A stretch of DNA of 64,000 bases from Thalassovita sp. Lineage in GTDB: Bacteria; Pseudomonadota; Alphaproteobacteria; Rhodobacterales; Rhodobacteraceae. The position numbers and the translations under genes are program-made. Below are positions 28,766 to 36,596 of the stretch, in pieces (the first letter of the stretch is position 1; each line of letters opens with the position of its first letter). Where the stretch lies: NCBI RefSeq assembly GCF_963691685.1, contig NZ_OY829290.1:62001-126000 (forward strand). The letters are read 5' to 3'. The notes beneath the pieces were generated by a model. It was not told the origin of the DNA and made no database searches. It saw only the letters and a program-made list of their open reading frames with translations.

Positions 28766-29185
28766 TCAGTTGCGGGCGATGGTGTAGCCGCGATCACGCA
28801 GGCAGCGTGCCAGGTAGCCTTTCTTGCGGCCATTCTGGGTCCAGATCGGCAGGCGGCAGGCGTTGGGCAGGCGGTCGGCGCGCTGGTAGTGGCGGTTGAG
28901 GCATTTGGCGCGCAGCACCTTGGTGTTGCTTCCCAGCGCAGTGGTGGCGCGGGTCACGCAGCGGCGCGGCAGAACCTTGCGCGGTTTCGGGCGGGGCGTG
29001 TGAACGACGTCGCGGTCGCGGCGGTCGTTGTTGTCAGACAGCGCCTTGCCCAGGATCACCAGCGCGGTGGCGCCGAACAGAAACTTGGCGATATCTTCGT
29101 CGCTGGCCGCGCGGGCGGGGGCGGCGCTGATTGAGGTGATGGTCAGGGCGGCGGCCAGGACGGAGGCAATGAACTTACGGGACAT
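28766..29185 (-). CDS. Small exported basic protein, function unknown
   Basis: A 139-residue protein with signal peptide (MSRKFIASVLAAALT, cut near ARA), one further hydrophobic stretch (FLFGATALVILGKAL) and a strongly basic, Arg-rich C-terminal half holding four Cys. I do not recognise a named domain; similar short proteins occur across Rhodobacteraceae. It is monocistronic and divergent from the next small secreted protein. Confidence 0.6.
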   Translation of the reverse strand: MSRKFIASVLAAALTITSISAAPARAASDEDIAKFLFGATALVILGKALSDNNDRRDRDVVHTPRPKPRKVLPRRCVTRATTALGSNTKVLRAKCLNRHYQRADRLPNACRLPIWTQNGRKKGYLARCLRDRGYTIARN

Positions 29186-29403
29186 GATGGGGTTCCTAAC
29201 TGTGTTTACGCGTTGATTTCAGGTGCCCTGATGCGCTGTGGCGGCTCATGTGTCGCGCCGTTGGCTGCACCGTTTCGGGCTGTGAATTCAACTTGGGCCA
29301 CCCCCCTTGAGACAGGCAATAACACCCCCCTGTTATCGAATATCGCCGTGCGGAAACCCCTTTGGTTATTGAATAACACCCCCTTTCGGCGCATGTTGGC
29401 GGT

Positions 29404-29697
29404 ATGAAACACACCCTTGCCATAACCCTCTCTTTGACGCTTCTGGCGGTCGCCGCACCGCAGGGCGCCAGTGCCGCCTGTTACGCCGATTATAAGGCCA
29501 AGCAGGACAATCCCCTGAAGCTGCATTACGGCGTCGCCGAACTGACCGGTGCCTGCGCCAAGAAAGCTGCCAAGGCCGAGCTGACACCACGTCTGGCGCG
29601 TGACGGCTGGACGCTGCTGAATGTTCTGTCGGTGTTTGGAGATGACGGTTTGCAAGAAAGGAAAGAGAGTGCCGGAACCTACTTCCTCCGCTTCTGA
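29404..29697 (+). CDS. Small secreted protein, function unknown
   Basis: A 97-residue protein with a clear signal peptide ending GASA and a mature chain with two Cys (ACYADY, GACAKK), able to form one disulfide. Its 3' end overlaps the next gene. It is short but has signal-peptide structure and coding bias. No known domain recognised. Confidence 0.6.
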   Translation: MKHTLAITLSLTLLAVAAPQGASAACYADYKAKQDNPLKLHYGVAELTGACAKKAAKAELTPRLARDGWTLLNVLSVFGDDGLQERKESAGTYFLRF

Positions 29698-30373
29698 CGC
29701 CCGCCGATCCGGCACCCGGATCGTATCTTTCGGCATTGCTGCCATTGTCTGTCTGCTGCTTCTGGCGGCAGTTTTTCTGTTTCTGACCCTGCCGGATGCA
29801 AATGCCTTCAACATGCGGGTCGAACGGATCTTTGTTGAAAATGACGGTCTGACCAATGCCGCTGACATCAAGCTGCTGGAGATCCTTGCGCAGTCGGGCA
29901 CGGCCTTTGCCGATACGCTGACCAGCTACCGGATGGTGATCTTTGTCCTGCTGGTCTTTGCCACTGCGATGCTGATTGCCGCTTTGGTCTTTCTGGTGAT
30001 GCTGGTGATGATGAACCGTCGCATGGCGCAGATCGAACATGCGGGGATTCAAGTGTCCTCGCTGCTGATCAGCCGGGATGAAAACACGGTTTACCTGAAC
30101 AACATGGGTTTCAAGCTGACTGCGGCAGCGATGGAAACACTTTCGGTTCTGGCCGAAGCGCGGATGGACGAAGATTTGCTGTCAGGTGCTGAGATTGAAG
30201 CGATGGTGTCGGGCAAGGATTCTTCGGACTGCGAAGAAGCCGCTGGCGCCACCCGGATCAAGCGCCTGCGCGACACGCTGGGCAATCAGATGGTCAGTGA
30301 GCTGCTGGTGAAAAACATTGCCCGCAAAGGCTATATGCTGGCGGTGGACAAGGATGTGATCCGGATGGTTTGA
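29669..30373 (+). CDS. Membrane-anchored protein with C-terminal winged-helix domain
   Basis: A 234-residue protein. Two membrane segments (about residues 19-41 and 94-121) flank a small periplasmic part. The cytosolic C-terminal 110 residues look like an OmpR-type winged helix: it has a strand-rich start (ENTVYLNNMGFKLTAAAMETLSVLAE), then AGATRIKRLRDTLG and the wing NIARKGYMLAV. This is the reverse of the ToxR layout, where the DNA-binding part is N-terminal. GTG at 29669 with a GAAAGGAAAGAG site is proposed; it overlaps the preceding gene by 29 bases. Confidence 0.55.
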   Translation: MPEPTSSASDARRSGTRIVSFGIAAIVCLLLLAAVFLFLTLPDANAFNMRVERIFVENDGLTNAADIKLLEILAQSGTAFADTLTSYRMVIFVLLVFATAMLIAALVFLVMLVMMNRRMAQIEHAGIQVSSLLISRDENTVYLNNMGFKLTAAAMETLSVLAEARMDEDLLSGAEIEAMVSGKDSSDCEEAAGATRIKRLRDTLGNQMVSELLVKNIARKGYMLAVDKDVIRMV

Positions 30374-30375
30374 GC

Positions 30376-30648
30376 CTAGTCGCCACCTCCACCACCGCCG
30401 CCGCTGTCGCCACCATCAAATCCGCCATCGCTGCTGCTGTCGTTAACCCAGGCGCCCCCCGGTTCACCCGGGTGGATGTCTGAGCGCATTTCGCTGCCGT
30501 CCAGTTCCGTCCAGATCCAGACACCGCTGGCATCCTGGTGCAGGCTTTTGCGGCGGCGGCGATATTTGCGTGGCTCCCAAAAGGTGGAGATCAGGAAAAC
30601 CGCCATGGCGATCACAAAAATGGCGACATATTCAAATTCAATGTGCAT
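30376..30648 (-). CDS. Small membrane protein with Gly-rich tail
   Basis: A 90-residue protein. An N-terminal membrane helix (about residues 6-24) is followed by a basic turn (PRKYRRRRK), a short WIWTELDGSEMRSD segment and a tail of Gly, Ser and Asp. It ends 2 bases from the stop of the convergent winged-helix membrane gene. No function recognised. Confidence 0.5.
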   Translation of the reverse strand: MHIEFEYVAIFVIAMAVFLISTFWEPRKYRRRRKSLHQDASGVWIWTELDGSEMRSDIHPGEPGGAWVNDSSSDGGFDGGDSGGGGGGGD

Positions 30649-30675
30649 CTATTGACCCTGTTGGCAGATGTAAAA

Positions 30676-30695
30676 AAGGGGCCCGCAGGCCCCTT
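30676..30695 (-). terminator. Terminator of the LacI regulator gene
   Basis: AAGGGGCC (30676-30683) with GGCCCCTT (30688-30695), loop CGCA; on the minus strand it is followed by a run of T. Confidence 0.85.
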
Positions 30696-30703
30696 AAACT
30701 GTG

Positions 30704-31762
30704 TCACTTGCCGCGCAGCGTGTCGCCAAAGCTCAGCGTTGGCGTCAGCTCCACATGATCTTCGATCTCGGCGTCAGGGTTGGCGGTGCGTTCCACAATG
30801 ATCTCGGCAGCTTTTGCCCCGATCTCGGCCCGGCAGGCATCCATTGTTGCCAGCTGTTTCGGCAAGCCCTGCAGCAGCTCAACACCGTTGAACCCGGCCA
30901 GACCGATCTGGCCCGGGACATCCACACCCTTTTCCATCAGGTAGAGCAGACCACCCGCGCCGATCATGTCGTTGGAGTAGTAGAGGAAATCCAGATCCGG
31001 GGTGCGTTCCAGCATGGCGGCGGTCATTTCGCGGCCTTTGCCCAGGGCTGATCCGCCCGAGTAGAACTCCTGATCGGCAACCTCAACGCCGCCTTTGGCC
31101 AGCGCCTGTGTCATGCCTTCGAACCGTTTGCGGGCGCGGTGGTCCAGCGGCATCTTGGTGCCCATGAAGCCGATGCGCTTGTAGCCTGCTTCCAGAATGG
31201 CCTCACCAATGTGCTGCCCGGCGCGACGGTGGGAAATGCCGACCATAGCGTCGATCGGATCCCCGTCCACATCCATGATTTCAACCACCGGGATACCCGC
31301 AGCCCGCAGCATGGCGCGCGAGGCTTCGGAATGCTCCAGCCCGGCGATGATCACCCCTGAGGGACGCCATGACAGCATCTCATAAAGGACCTTCTCCTCT
31401 TTCTCAGGCAGGTAGTCGGTGATGCCGACAACAGGTTGCAGATCGGTATCTTCCAGCACCCGGCTGATCCCTGTCATCACCTCAGGAAACACCATGTTGG
31501 ACATGGAGGGGATGATCACACCCACCAGATTCACACGCTGACTGGCAAGGGCACCGGCGATTTTATTGGGGACATAGCCCAGCTGTTTGGCGGCCTGCAG
31601 CACCTTTTCACGGGTGGCTTGGCTGACGTCGCTGCGGTTGCGCAACACCCGGCTGACGGTCATTTCCGAAACGCCTGATGCTTCCGAGACATCACGCAGG
31701 GTGAGGGGGCGGTTATCGTTCCGGCTCAATCGCACCATCCTGAATAAACAAGGTTTCTTCAT
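30704..31762 (-). CDS. LacI family transcriptional regulator (GntR-type)
   Basis: A 352-residue LacI-family regulator. The N-terminal helix-turn-helix is TLRDVSEASGVSEMTVSRVLRN followed by the hinge PNKIAGALAS, then a periplasmic-binding-protein-like effector domain (VGVIIPSMSN onward). This N-terminus is that of the gluconate/sugar-acid subgroup. Starts at 31762 or at 31738 are both possible. No target operon lies next to it; it is followed by the tRNA-Arg gene in the opposite direction, so its regulon must be elsewhere. Confidence 0.85.
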   Translation of the reverse strand: MKKPCLFRMVRLSRNDNRPLTLRDVSEASGVSEMTVSRVLRNRSDVSQATREKVLQAAKQLGYVPNKIAGALASQRVNLVGVIIPSMSNMVFPEVMTGISRVLEDTDLQPVVGITDYLPEKEEKVLYEMLSWRPSGVIIAGLEHSEASRAMLRAAGIPVVEIMDVDGDPIDAMVGISHRRAGQHIGEAILEAGYKRIGFMGTKMPLDHRARKRFEGMTQALAKGGVEVADQEFYSGGSALGKGREMTAAMLERTPDLDFLYYSNDMIGAGGLLYLMEKGVDVPGQIGLAGFNGVELLQGLPKQLATMDACRAEIGAKAAEIIVERTANPDAEIEDHVELTPTLSFGDTLRGK

Positions 31763-31822
31763 TGTTAGCGCGAACCCACGGGCTTGTTCAAGCCACCGTC
31801 ACCAGCTAAGACGTCCGGGCGT

Positions 31823-31899
31823 GGCCCTGTGGCTCAACTGGATAGAGCAGCCCCCTCCTAAGGGGCAGGTTGCAGGTTCGAATCCTGCCGGGGTCGCCA
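31823..31899 (+). tRNA. tRNA-Arg (anticodon CCT)
   Basis: A 77-base cloverleaf with encoded CCA. The acceptor stem GGCCCTG pairs with CGGGGTC with two G-U pairs, the anticodon stem GCCCC/GGGGC holds loop CTCCTAA (anticodon CCT), and the T-arm has GGTTCGAATCC. It reads AGG codons. The 3' 47 bases are repeated at 60045-60091, so the gene is the integration site of the elements to its right and remains intact. Confidence 0.97.
31853..31899 (+). repeat. attL: left copy of the 47-bp attachment repeat
   Basis: The 3' part of tRNA-Arg from the anticodon stem to CCA. It matches 60045-60091 at 46 of 47 positions; the difference is G at 31890 versus A at 60082. Confidence 0.9.
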
Positions 31900-32054
31900 A
31901 AACCACCTGAAAAATATGGTTTATTTACAGGACGTTGTGCGGAAGACTGCAAAAAGTCCCGTCAGCTTTCGGGCCGTAATCGACTGAAACGACCGATTTC
32001 TCGTACAAAACCTGTACAAAATTCGCACGTTTGTGCGTATTTTGGGGGCCAATC

Positions 32055-32912
32055 ATGAGCCGCCATAGCTTTGATCCCGAAATCGCGGGACTTGTTGGCC
32101 TGAATGCGGCGGTGATTTTCCAGAACATCACCTTCTGGATCGAGAAGAACCAAGCCAATCGCCGCAACCATCGAGACGGGCGGTATTGGACTTACAATTC
32201 GATCTCGGCCTTTAGTGAGTTGTTCCCCTATCTGAGCGAAAAGCAGATCCGAACAGCGCTCGAAAAGCTGGTCAGTGCAGAGCTGATCATCAAGGGCAAT
32301 TTCAGCGATGATCGCTATGACCGGACCTGTTGGTATGCCCTGGGCAACTCCATTTGCCCAAATGGGCAAATCGATCCGACCGAAAGGGAAAATGATGCAT
32401 TTGCCCCTGAGGGCAAGCCATCTGCCCCAGAGGGCAAGTCCTATAAGAACAGATATAAACCATATCAAAAACCAAATCTTTCGCACGCGAAGGTAGCGGT
32501 GGAGGATGAGGTTTCAGAAAAGATTTTGTCCGCCTATCCCGAGGATCGCGTTCGCGGCAAAGCGGTTTGTAACTCGCAGATCCGCCAAGCGCTGGCCGAC
32601 GGAGTGGACGCCAAAGACCTCGAGGACGCCGTGCGGACCTATGCGACCGAGAGCGAAGGCTTCACCCGCTCCAAGGTGTGCTTCTCCGACAATTGGTTCT
32701 CCTCTGGCCGTTGGTTGAAATACCTTCAGGAGGTTGAGGAGGCGCGAGAAGCGGGCAAAGCCAAAGAGGTGGAATTGCTGAAAGGTTTGGCCGACTGGGT
32801 CACGGACAAGCATCCCCTTTGCCGCCACATAACACCCGGCCAAGTGACCGCTTTGCTAGCCGCGAACCTAGTCAGCTCAGCTGAAATCGAAGCGGCGGGG
32901 CTCAGAGCATGA
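32055..32912 (+). CDS. Replication-initiator-like winged-helix protein
   Basis: A 285-residue protein. The first 110 residues look like the winged-helix DNA-binding part of phage/plasmid replication proteins: a Phe/Trp-rich FQNITFWIEKN, GRYWTYNSISAFSELFPYLSEKQIRTALEKLVSAELI, a layout shared with O-like and DnaD-like initiators. The middle is polar (Pro/Glu-rich), and the C-terminal third resembles no domain I can name. ATG at 32055 (MSRHSF) follows GGGGG. It overlaps mobC by ATGA. Replication role is inference; it could instead regulate the mob operon. Confidence 0.5.
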   Translation: MSRHSFDPEIAGLVGLNAAVIFQNITFWIEKNQANRRNHRDGRYWTYNSISAFSELFPYLSEKQIRTALEKLVSAELIIKGNFSDDRYDRTCWYALGNSICPNGQIDPTERENDAFAPEGKPSAPEGKSYKNRYKPYQKPNLSHAKVAVEDEVSEKILSAYPEDRVRGKAVCNSQIRQALADGVDAKDLEDAVRTYATESEGFTRSKVCFSDNWFSSGRWLKYLQEVEEAREAGKAKEVELLKGLADWVTDKHPLCRHITPGQVTALLAANLVSSAEIEAAGLRA

Positions 32913-33379
32913 CCGCAACCGATCCAACCGAAGAGCGAACAGCAAGGTTACCCACCGATTACATCGGCGGGACTTGTGAGGGGCGGCAAGCCTCCCCTTC
33001 AAACCCTAACCAGACGCACGCAAGCGGCGTCAAAGAGGGCCTTTCCGAGAGCGTGATCTTTCGATGCACACCGTCGGAAAAGGAAGCGCTTGTGGCCAAG
33101 GCGCGCGCCGCTGGCCTGCCCAATGCCACGCTGATGCGCGAGGCCTTGGGGCTGACCGAGGCGCGTCGGCGCAAGCCCGTCCCCCAAGTTGATCCGAAGC
33201 TGACCTTTGCGGTTGCCCGTGTCGGCGGCAACCTCAATCAGCTCTCCCGCTGGATCAACGGCGCGGTCAAATCCGGCCGCGCGAACCAGATCGACGCGCT
33301 CAAGATCGTGGTGCAGCTAGTGGTCATCGAACGACAGATGGCGCAGATCGTGGCGGCACACACGGGCGGTGGCGAATGA
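32909..33379 (+). CDS. mobC: Relaxosome accessory protein MobC/MbeC-like
   Basis: A 156-residue protein. After a disordered start, residues 47-150 fit the MobC family: a ribbon-helix-helix-like VIFRCTPSEKEALVAKARAAGL, then LTFAVARVGGNLNQLSRWIN. MobC binds near oriT and helps the relaxase open the strands. The start overlaps the preceding stop (ATGA), and its end overlaps the relaxase start by 4 bases, giving a coupled three-gene unit. Confidence 0.8.
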   Translation: MTATDPTEERTARLPTDYIGGTCEGRQASPSNPNQTHASGVKEGLSESVIFRCTPSEKEALVAKARAAGLPNATLMREALGLTEARRRKPVPQVDPKLTFAVARVGGNLNQLSRWINGAVKSGRANQIDALKIVVQLVVIERQMAQIVAAHTGGGE

Positions 33380-34932
33380 TCATCTCGTTCTTTTCCACCG
33401 GCACAGGCGGCGGAGCCGCACCCGTCGACTACCTGACAGCGCGTGAAGTTCTTGCCTATGACGAGAACCGCCGCCTCATCCGCGACGACACCAGTAAACC
33501 GCAAACCAAGATCCGCGACCCGTTGCCTGAGGTGCTGCACGGTAACCCCGACCAAACCCGCGACCTTATCGATGCGAGCTCCAACAAATGGAGCTACACG
33601 GCAGGTGTGATCAGCTTTGCCGACAGCGACGATCCCAGTCCCGCCGCCCAGCAAGAGGCCATTGAGCTATTTGAGGCTCTGGCCTTTGCTGGGCTGGACA
33701 GGGATCAATACGATTGTCTCTGGGTGCGCCACTCGCATGAAGGCAATGTCGAGCTGCACTTCTGCACGCCACGCCTTGAGCTGAGCACGGGCAAGGCGTT
33801 GAACATCGCACCGCCAGGCCATGAAAACGCCTTTTCCAGCCTGCGTGATTTGATGAACAAGACGCACGGTTGGGCAGACCCTTTGGAGCCAGATCGCGCT
33901 CGCGAAGTGAGGGCGACGATTGAAGCGCCGACGCGCGCGCAAGGTCGCGAAGCGCTGCACGATTGGATCCTCGATCAGATCAGCGTCGGCACCATCACCG
34001 ACCGCGCCAGCATGATCGATGCTTTGGCCGATGCAGCCTTTGATATCCCCCGTGCCAGCAAGAATTACATCACCGCCAAAGACCCTGACACCGGCGAGCG
34101 CTGGCGTTTGAAAGGAGCGATTTTCCATGACGACTGGCAAGCCGAACCGCCTCGCCGAGAAATTGAACGCAGACCTGGAGACAGTACGCAGCGACCACGC
34201 CGCCTTGATGGCATCTCAACTGGAGAGCTTCAGGAGCGATTTCAGCAGCATTGCGACCAGCGCGCTACATACAATCGAGACCGATATCAGGTTCTTTCTG
34301 AGCGACAGCAGGAGCGAGTTGGAGAGGCGGAGCGAGACGATCAGGCGCTGGTTGACGATCTCACCCTGGGTGATCGTGGTGATGGTCTCATCCTGGATCG
34401 CGACAGTGCTGATCGCGAGTTGGTTTTGGACGGGTTTGATCACGCGCTCGGAGATGACGAGGCTTGGCCTGACACGGATCGAACAGGCTGGGCAGACATG
34501 GGTGACGCTGGACCCCGACCGGACCGAATTGAAGACCTGCACCATGGCCGGGACGCCGGTCATCTGTATCGAGATCAAGGAACCCTAGATGACACAGACC
34601 CTGACAGCATTGGAACGCGAATTGCTCGCATCCGTCGAGCGGTTGGTGACGGCCTGCGAGAGTTCAGCCAAGGAATTGCACGCCTTGGAGAAGCGCTCGA
34701 CCAGCAGGATCGAAAGCAAGGTGAATGGCTTGGCGCATTGCGTGGCGCTATTGATGAAATCACATCTCACGTCCGTCACCACATTGGCCGACTTGCTGCG
34801 CGAGGAGCAGAATTACGCGACGCTGCAGGCGGGGTTAGAGACCAGCTGGAAACTAGCGAAAGACGCCGAGAAGCGGTTGACCGAGAGCTAGACGCGAGAG
34901 ATAGCCACCGCAGCGCCGGACATTCGCTTTGA
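33376..34932 (+). CDS. mobA: Relaxase, ColE1 MbeA/MobA-like
   Basis: A 518-residue relaxase. The N-terminal 200 residues are the nicking domain: GGGAAPVDYLTAREV at residues 11-25 and the metal-site segment RHSHEGNVELHF at 118-129, which carries H, E and N as in the HEN-type relaxases of ColE1 plasmids. Residues 190-300 still resemble the relaxase C-terminal part, while the last 220 are Asp/Arg-rich and overlap two other genes in a different frame. It nicks oriT and pilots the strand. Its tail is probably constrained by the nested genes. Confidence 0.82.
   Translation: MIISFFSTGTGGGAAPVDYLTAREVLAYDENRRLIRDDTSKPQTKIRDPLPEVLHGNPDQTRDLIDASSNKWSYTAGVISFADSDDPSPAAQQEAIELFEALAFAGLDRDQYDCLWVRHSHEGNVELHFCTPRLELSTGKALNIAPPGHENAFSSLRDLMNKTHGWADPLEPDRAREVRATIEAPTRAQGREALHDWILDQISVGTITDRASMIDALADAAFDIPRASKNYITAKDPDTGERWRLKGAIFHDDWQAEPPRREIERRPGDSTQRPRRLDGISTGELQERFQQHCDQRATYNRDRYQVLSERQQERVGEAERDDQALVDDLTLGDRGDGLILDRDSADRELVLDGFDHALGDDEAWPDTDRTGWADMGDAGPRPDRIEDLHHGRDAGHLYRDQGTLDDTDPDSIGTRIARIRRAVGDGLREFSQGIARLGEALDQQDRKQGEWLGALRGAIDEITSHVRHHIGRLAARGAELRDAAGGVRDQLETSERRREAVDRELDARDSHRSAGHSL
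34127..34588 (+). CDS. Mobilization protein MobB/MbeB-like, nested inside mobA
   Basis: A 153-residue frame lying wholly within the relaxase gene. Residues 1-75 form an amphipathic, coiled-coil-like region (NRLAEKLNADLETVRSD, then SALHTIETDI) resembling the MbeB N-terminal pattern; residues about 78-106 form one membrane segment (ISPWVIVVMVSSWIATVLIA); a short soluble tail follows. ColE1-type operons are known for mbeB and mbeD overlapping mbeA, which supports a real gene. Its TAG is followed at once by the next ATG. Confidence 0.65.
   Translation: MTTGKPNRLAEKLNADLETVRSDHAALMASQLESFRSDFSSIATSALHTIETDIRFFLSDSRSELERRSETIRRWLTISPWVIVVMVSSWIATVLIASWFWTGLITRSEMTRLGLTRIEQAGQTWVTLDPDRTELKTCTMAGTPVICIEIKEP
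34589..34891 (+). CDS. Mobilization protein MbeD-like, nested inside mobA
   Basis: A 100-residue frame also within mobA, starting one base after the mobB-like stop. Its start TLTALERELLASVERL resembles the MbeD/MobD family, with a long predicted coiled coil through residue 60. In ColE1, MbeD is linked to mobilization and entry exclusion. The tight TAG-ATG junction with the preceding nested gene and the matching frame argue that both are translated. Confidence 0.6.
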   Translation: MTQTLTALERELLASVERLVTACESSAKELHALEKRSTSRIESKVNGLAHCVALLMKSHLTSVTTLADLLREEQNYATLQAGLETSWKLAKDAEKRLTES

Positions 34933-35311
34933 TCTAACTGCAAATGTTGGCGTGGTTCGAGGGTCTGCAGTGGGAATCTTAGATTCGTTCTGCAGCAATT
35001 CACCACACGTCTGCGATTTCTTTGCTGGGTGCGTATGCGGATAAACCGGAACTTCATGTAGAATGCAGCGAAGAGCTCGAAAGAGCCCATAGCGGAAGTC
35101 CTTAAATGTTGCTGCGAGCGCTTGCAGCATGGAAATTTCTGCAGATGCGAGCCAAGCGGCACTACTGTGCAGCAGGAAAACCAGCCGACCATTAACGCTA
35201 CAGATGGGTATTCCAACGAAAGAGCTGCGCAAGTAAGCTTTGGCATATGATTTATGCCGCCCTCATTCCCGTGAGGTTTGACCAAGTTCAACCCAAAAGG
35301 AGTAGTCTTCA
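34933..35311. other. Gap between mob block and cargo
   Basis: No supported gene. A 114-codon minus-strand frame at 34888-35232 has no recognisable features and overlaps mobA. The last 50 bases upstream of cdd carry AAAAGGAG, its ribosome site, and an A+T-rich stretch (GCATATGATTTATGCC near 35241) that may be promoter. Confidence 0.4.
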
Positions 35312-35725
35312 ATGCTGATGCCAAATTCGGTACCTGACCTTCGTGAAGCAGCCGCCGCCGCTCGCGAGAACGCTTATGCGCCTTATTCGAACTTCAAGGT
35401 TGGCGCCGCCATGCGCGGAGCATCTGGGAAGATCTACATCGGAGCAAATGTTGAGAATGTCGCCTATCCAGTGGGCACTTGCGCTGAGGAAGCGGCGCTT
35501 GCTGCCATGATTGTCGCAGGGGAGACCGAAGTCATTGAGGCCTATGTCATTGCAGACTCGCCAGAACCTGTGCCGCCCTGCGGTGCCTGCCGACAGCGCT
35601 TAAAAGAGTTTGGCAAAAACGATGTGACCGTTTGGATGGGCACCACCGACGGCAAAGAAGAAGCCACAACGATCGGTGACCTGCTACCCGGGGCTTTTGA
35701 TGCCGGATACATGGCCCGCAGTTAA
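35312..35725 (+). CDS. cdd: Cytidine deaminase (zinc type, second-copy candidate)
   Basis: A 137-residue tetrameric-type cytidine deaminase. Zinc and catalytic residues are all present: C57-A-E59 in GTCAEEAAL and C90/C93 in PPCGACRQ; the substrate segment NVENVAYP is also conserved. It converts cytidine or deoxycytidine to uridine. ATG 35312 has AGGAG upstream. It converges on the methyltransferase genes with a 4-base gap. In this island it belongs to a group of zinc enzymes placed with zur and a COG0523 GTPase. Confidence 0.9.
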   Translation: MLMPNSVPDLREAAAAARENAYAPYSNFKVGAAMRGASGKIYIGANVENVAYPVGTCAEEAALAAMIVAGETEVIEAYVIADSPEPVPPCGACRQRLKEFGKNDVTVWMGTTDGKEEATTIGDLLPGAFDAGYMARS

Positions 35726-35729
35726 GAGG

Positions 35730-36587
35730 TCAGGTCAGCCGCAGCACGATTTCCGCGATGTGCGCAGGTCCAACTTCACAGCAGCCGCCTATGATGGTCG
35801 CTCCCATCTGAGCCCAGTCCTCCGCAAAATCGGCATAGGCTGCTGGCGTTAGATCTGTACGCGCTGACAATTCTTGAACGGTCGCACCCACCTGGACGAA
35901 ACTCTGGGTGATTTCAGTGAAACCGTTTGCGTAAGCACCGAAGGGTTTTCCGCAGCCTTTGATGACGTCTACGGCCATTGTTACCGCTTCGGGGGTAGCG
36001 CAATTGACAAGCAAGGCGTCCGCTCGGTCGATGCGGTCCATCACGTGTTCGAGAGGCTCTCCCGAGCGTAACTTCGTGCCGTCATAGTCATCGACGGACA
36101 CGCTGAGCCAAATGGGCTTTCCATGCCCGGTTGCGCCCTCAAGCGTTGCATCAACGTGGGCCAAGGCAGAGACCGTCTCGATCAGGAAATGATCCACATA
36201 CGGGGCTTGGATGCGGCAAATCTCAGCAAAGCGGTCTACCGCGTCGTGCGGCAGTGGGCCGGTCTGATAGGATCCGAACAAAGGGCCAATCGCCCCCGCC
36301 ACACTCCCAACTTCTGCGGCGTCACGAGACGCACACGCAATCTCACACGCGGCACGGTGAAGCGGTTCGAACTGTTCATCAAGCCCGGCGGCGATCAGCC
36401 GGTCATGATGGATGGCATAGCTGTTGGTGGTCGCCACCATGGCGCCTGCAGCAAAGAAATCGTCATGCACCGCCCGCACAAGCTCTTGCTCGTCCAACAG
36501 CACTTTGGTCGCCCAAAGCGGCGTTGGTTTTGCAGCACTTCGCGCAATGAGCTCTTGGCCCATGCCGCCATCCAGAATGGTGATCAT
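35730..36587 (-). CDS. Homocysteine S-methyltransferase family protein
   Basis: A 285-residue zinc-dependent methyltransferase. The family start DGGMGQEL, the first zinc Cys in LVNCATPE and the paired Cys in GGCCEVGPAHI are present. It resembles the MmuM group that transfers methyl from S-methylmethionine or AdoMet to homocysteine. It is 9 bases after a second, longer homologue on the same strand, the last gene of the minus-strand zinc-limitation operon. Substrate unproven. Confidence 0.85.
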   Translation of the reverse strand: MITILDGGMGQELIARSAAKPTPLWATKVLLDEQELVRAVHDDFFAAGAMVATTNSYAIHHDRLIAAGLDEQFEPLHRAACEIACASRDAAEVGSVAGAIGPLFGSYQTGPLPHDAVDRFAEICRIQAPYVDHFLIETVSALAHVDATLEGATGHGKPIWLSVSVDDYDGTKLRSGEPLEHVMDRIDRADALLVNCATPEAVTMAVDVIKGCGKPFGAYANGFTEITQSFVQVGATVQELSARTDLTPAAYADFAEDWAQMGATIIGGCCEVGPAHIAEIVLRLT

Positions 36588-36596
36588 GATACGTTT

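Noticed and set aside
34888..35232. Minus-strand frame after mobA
   Set aside because: No ribosome site, no recognisable domain, and overlap with mobA.
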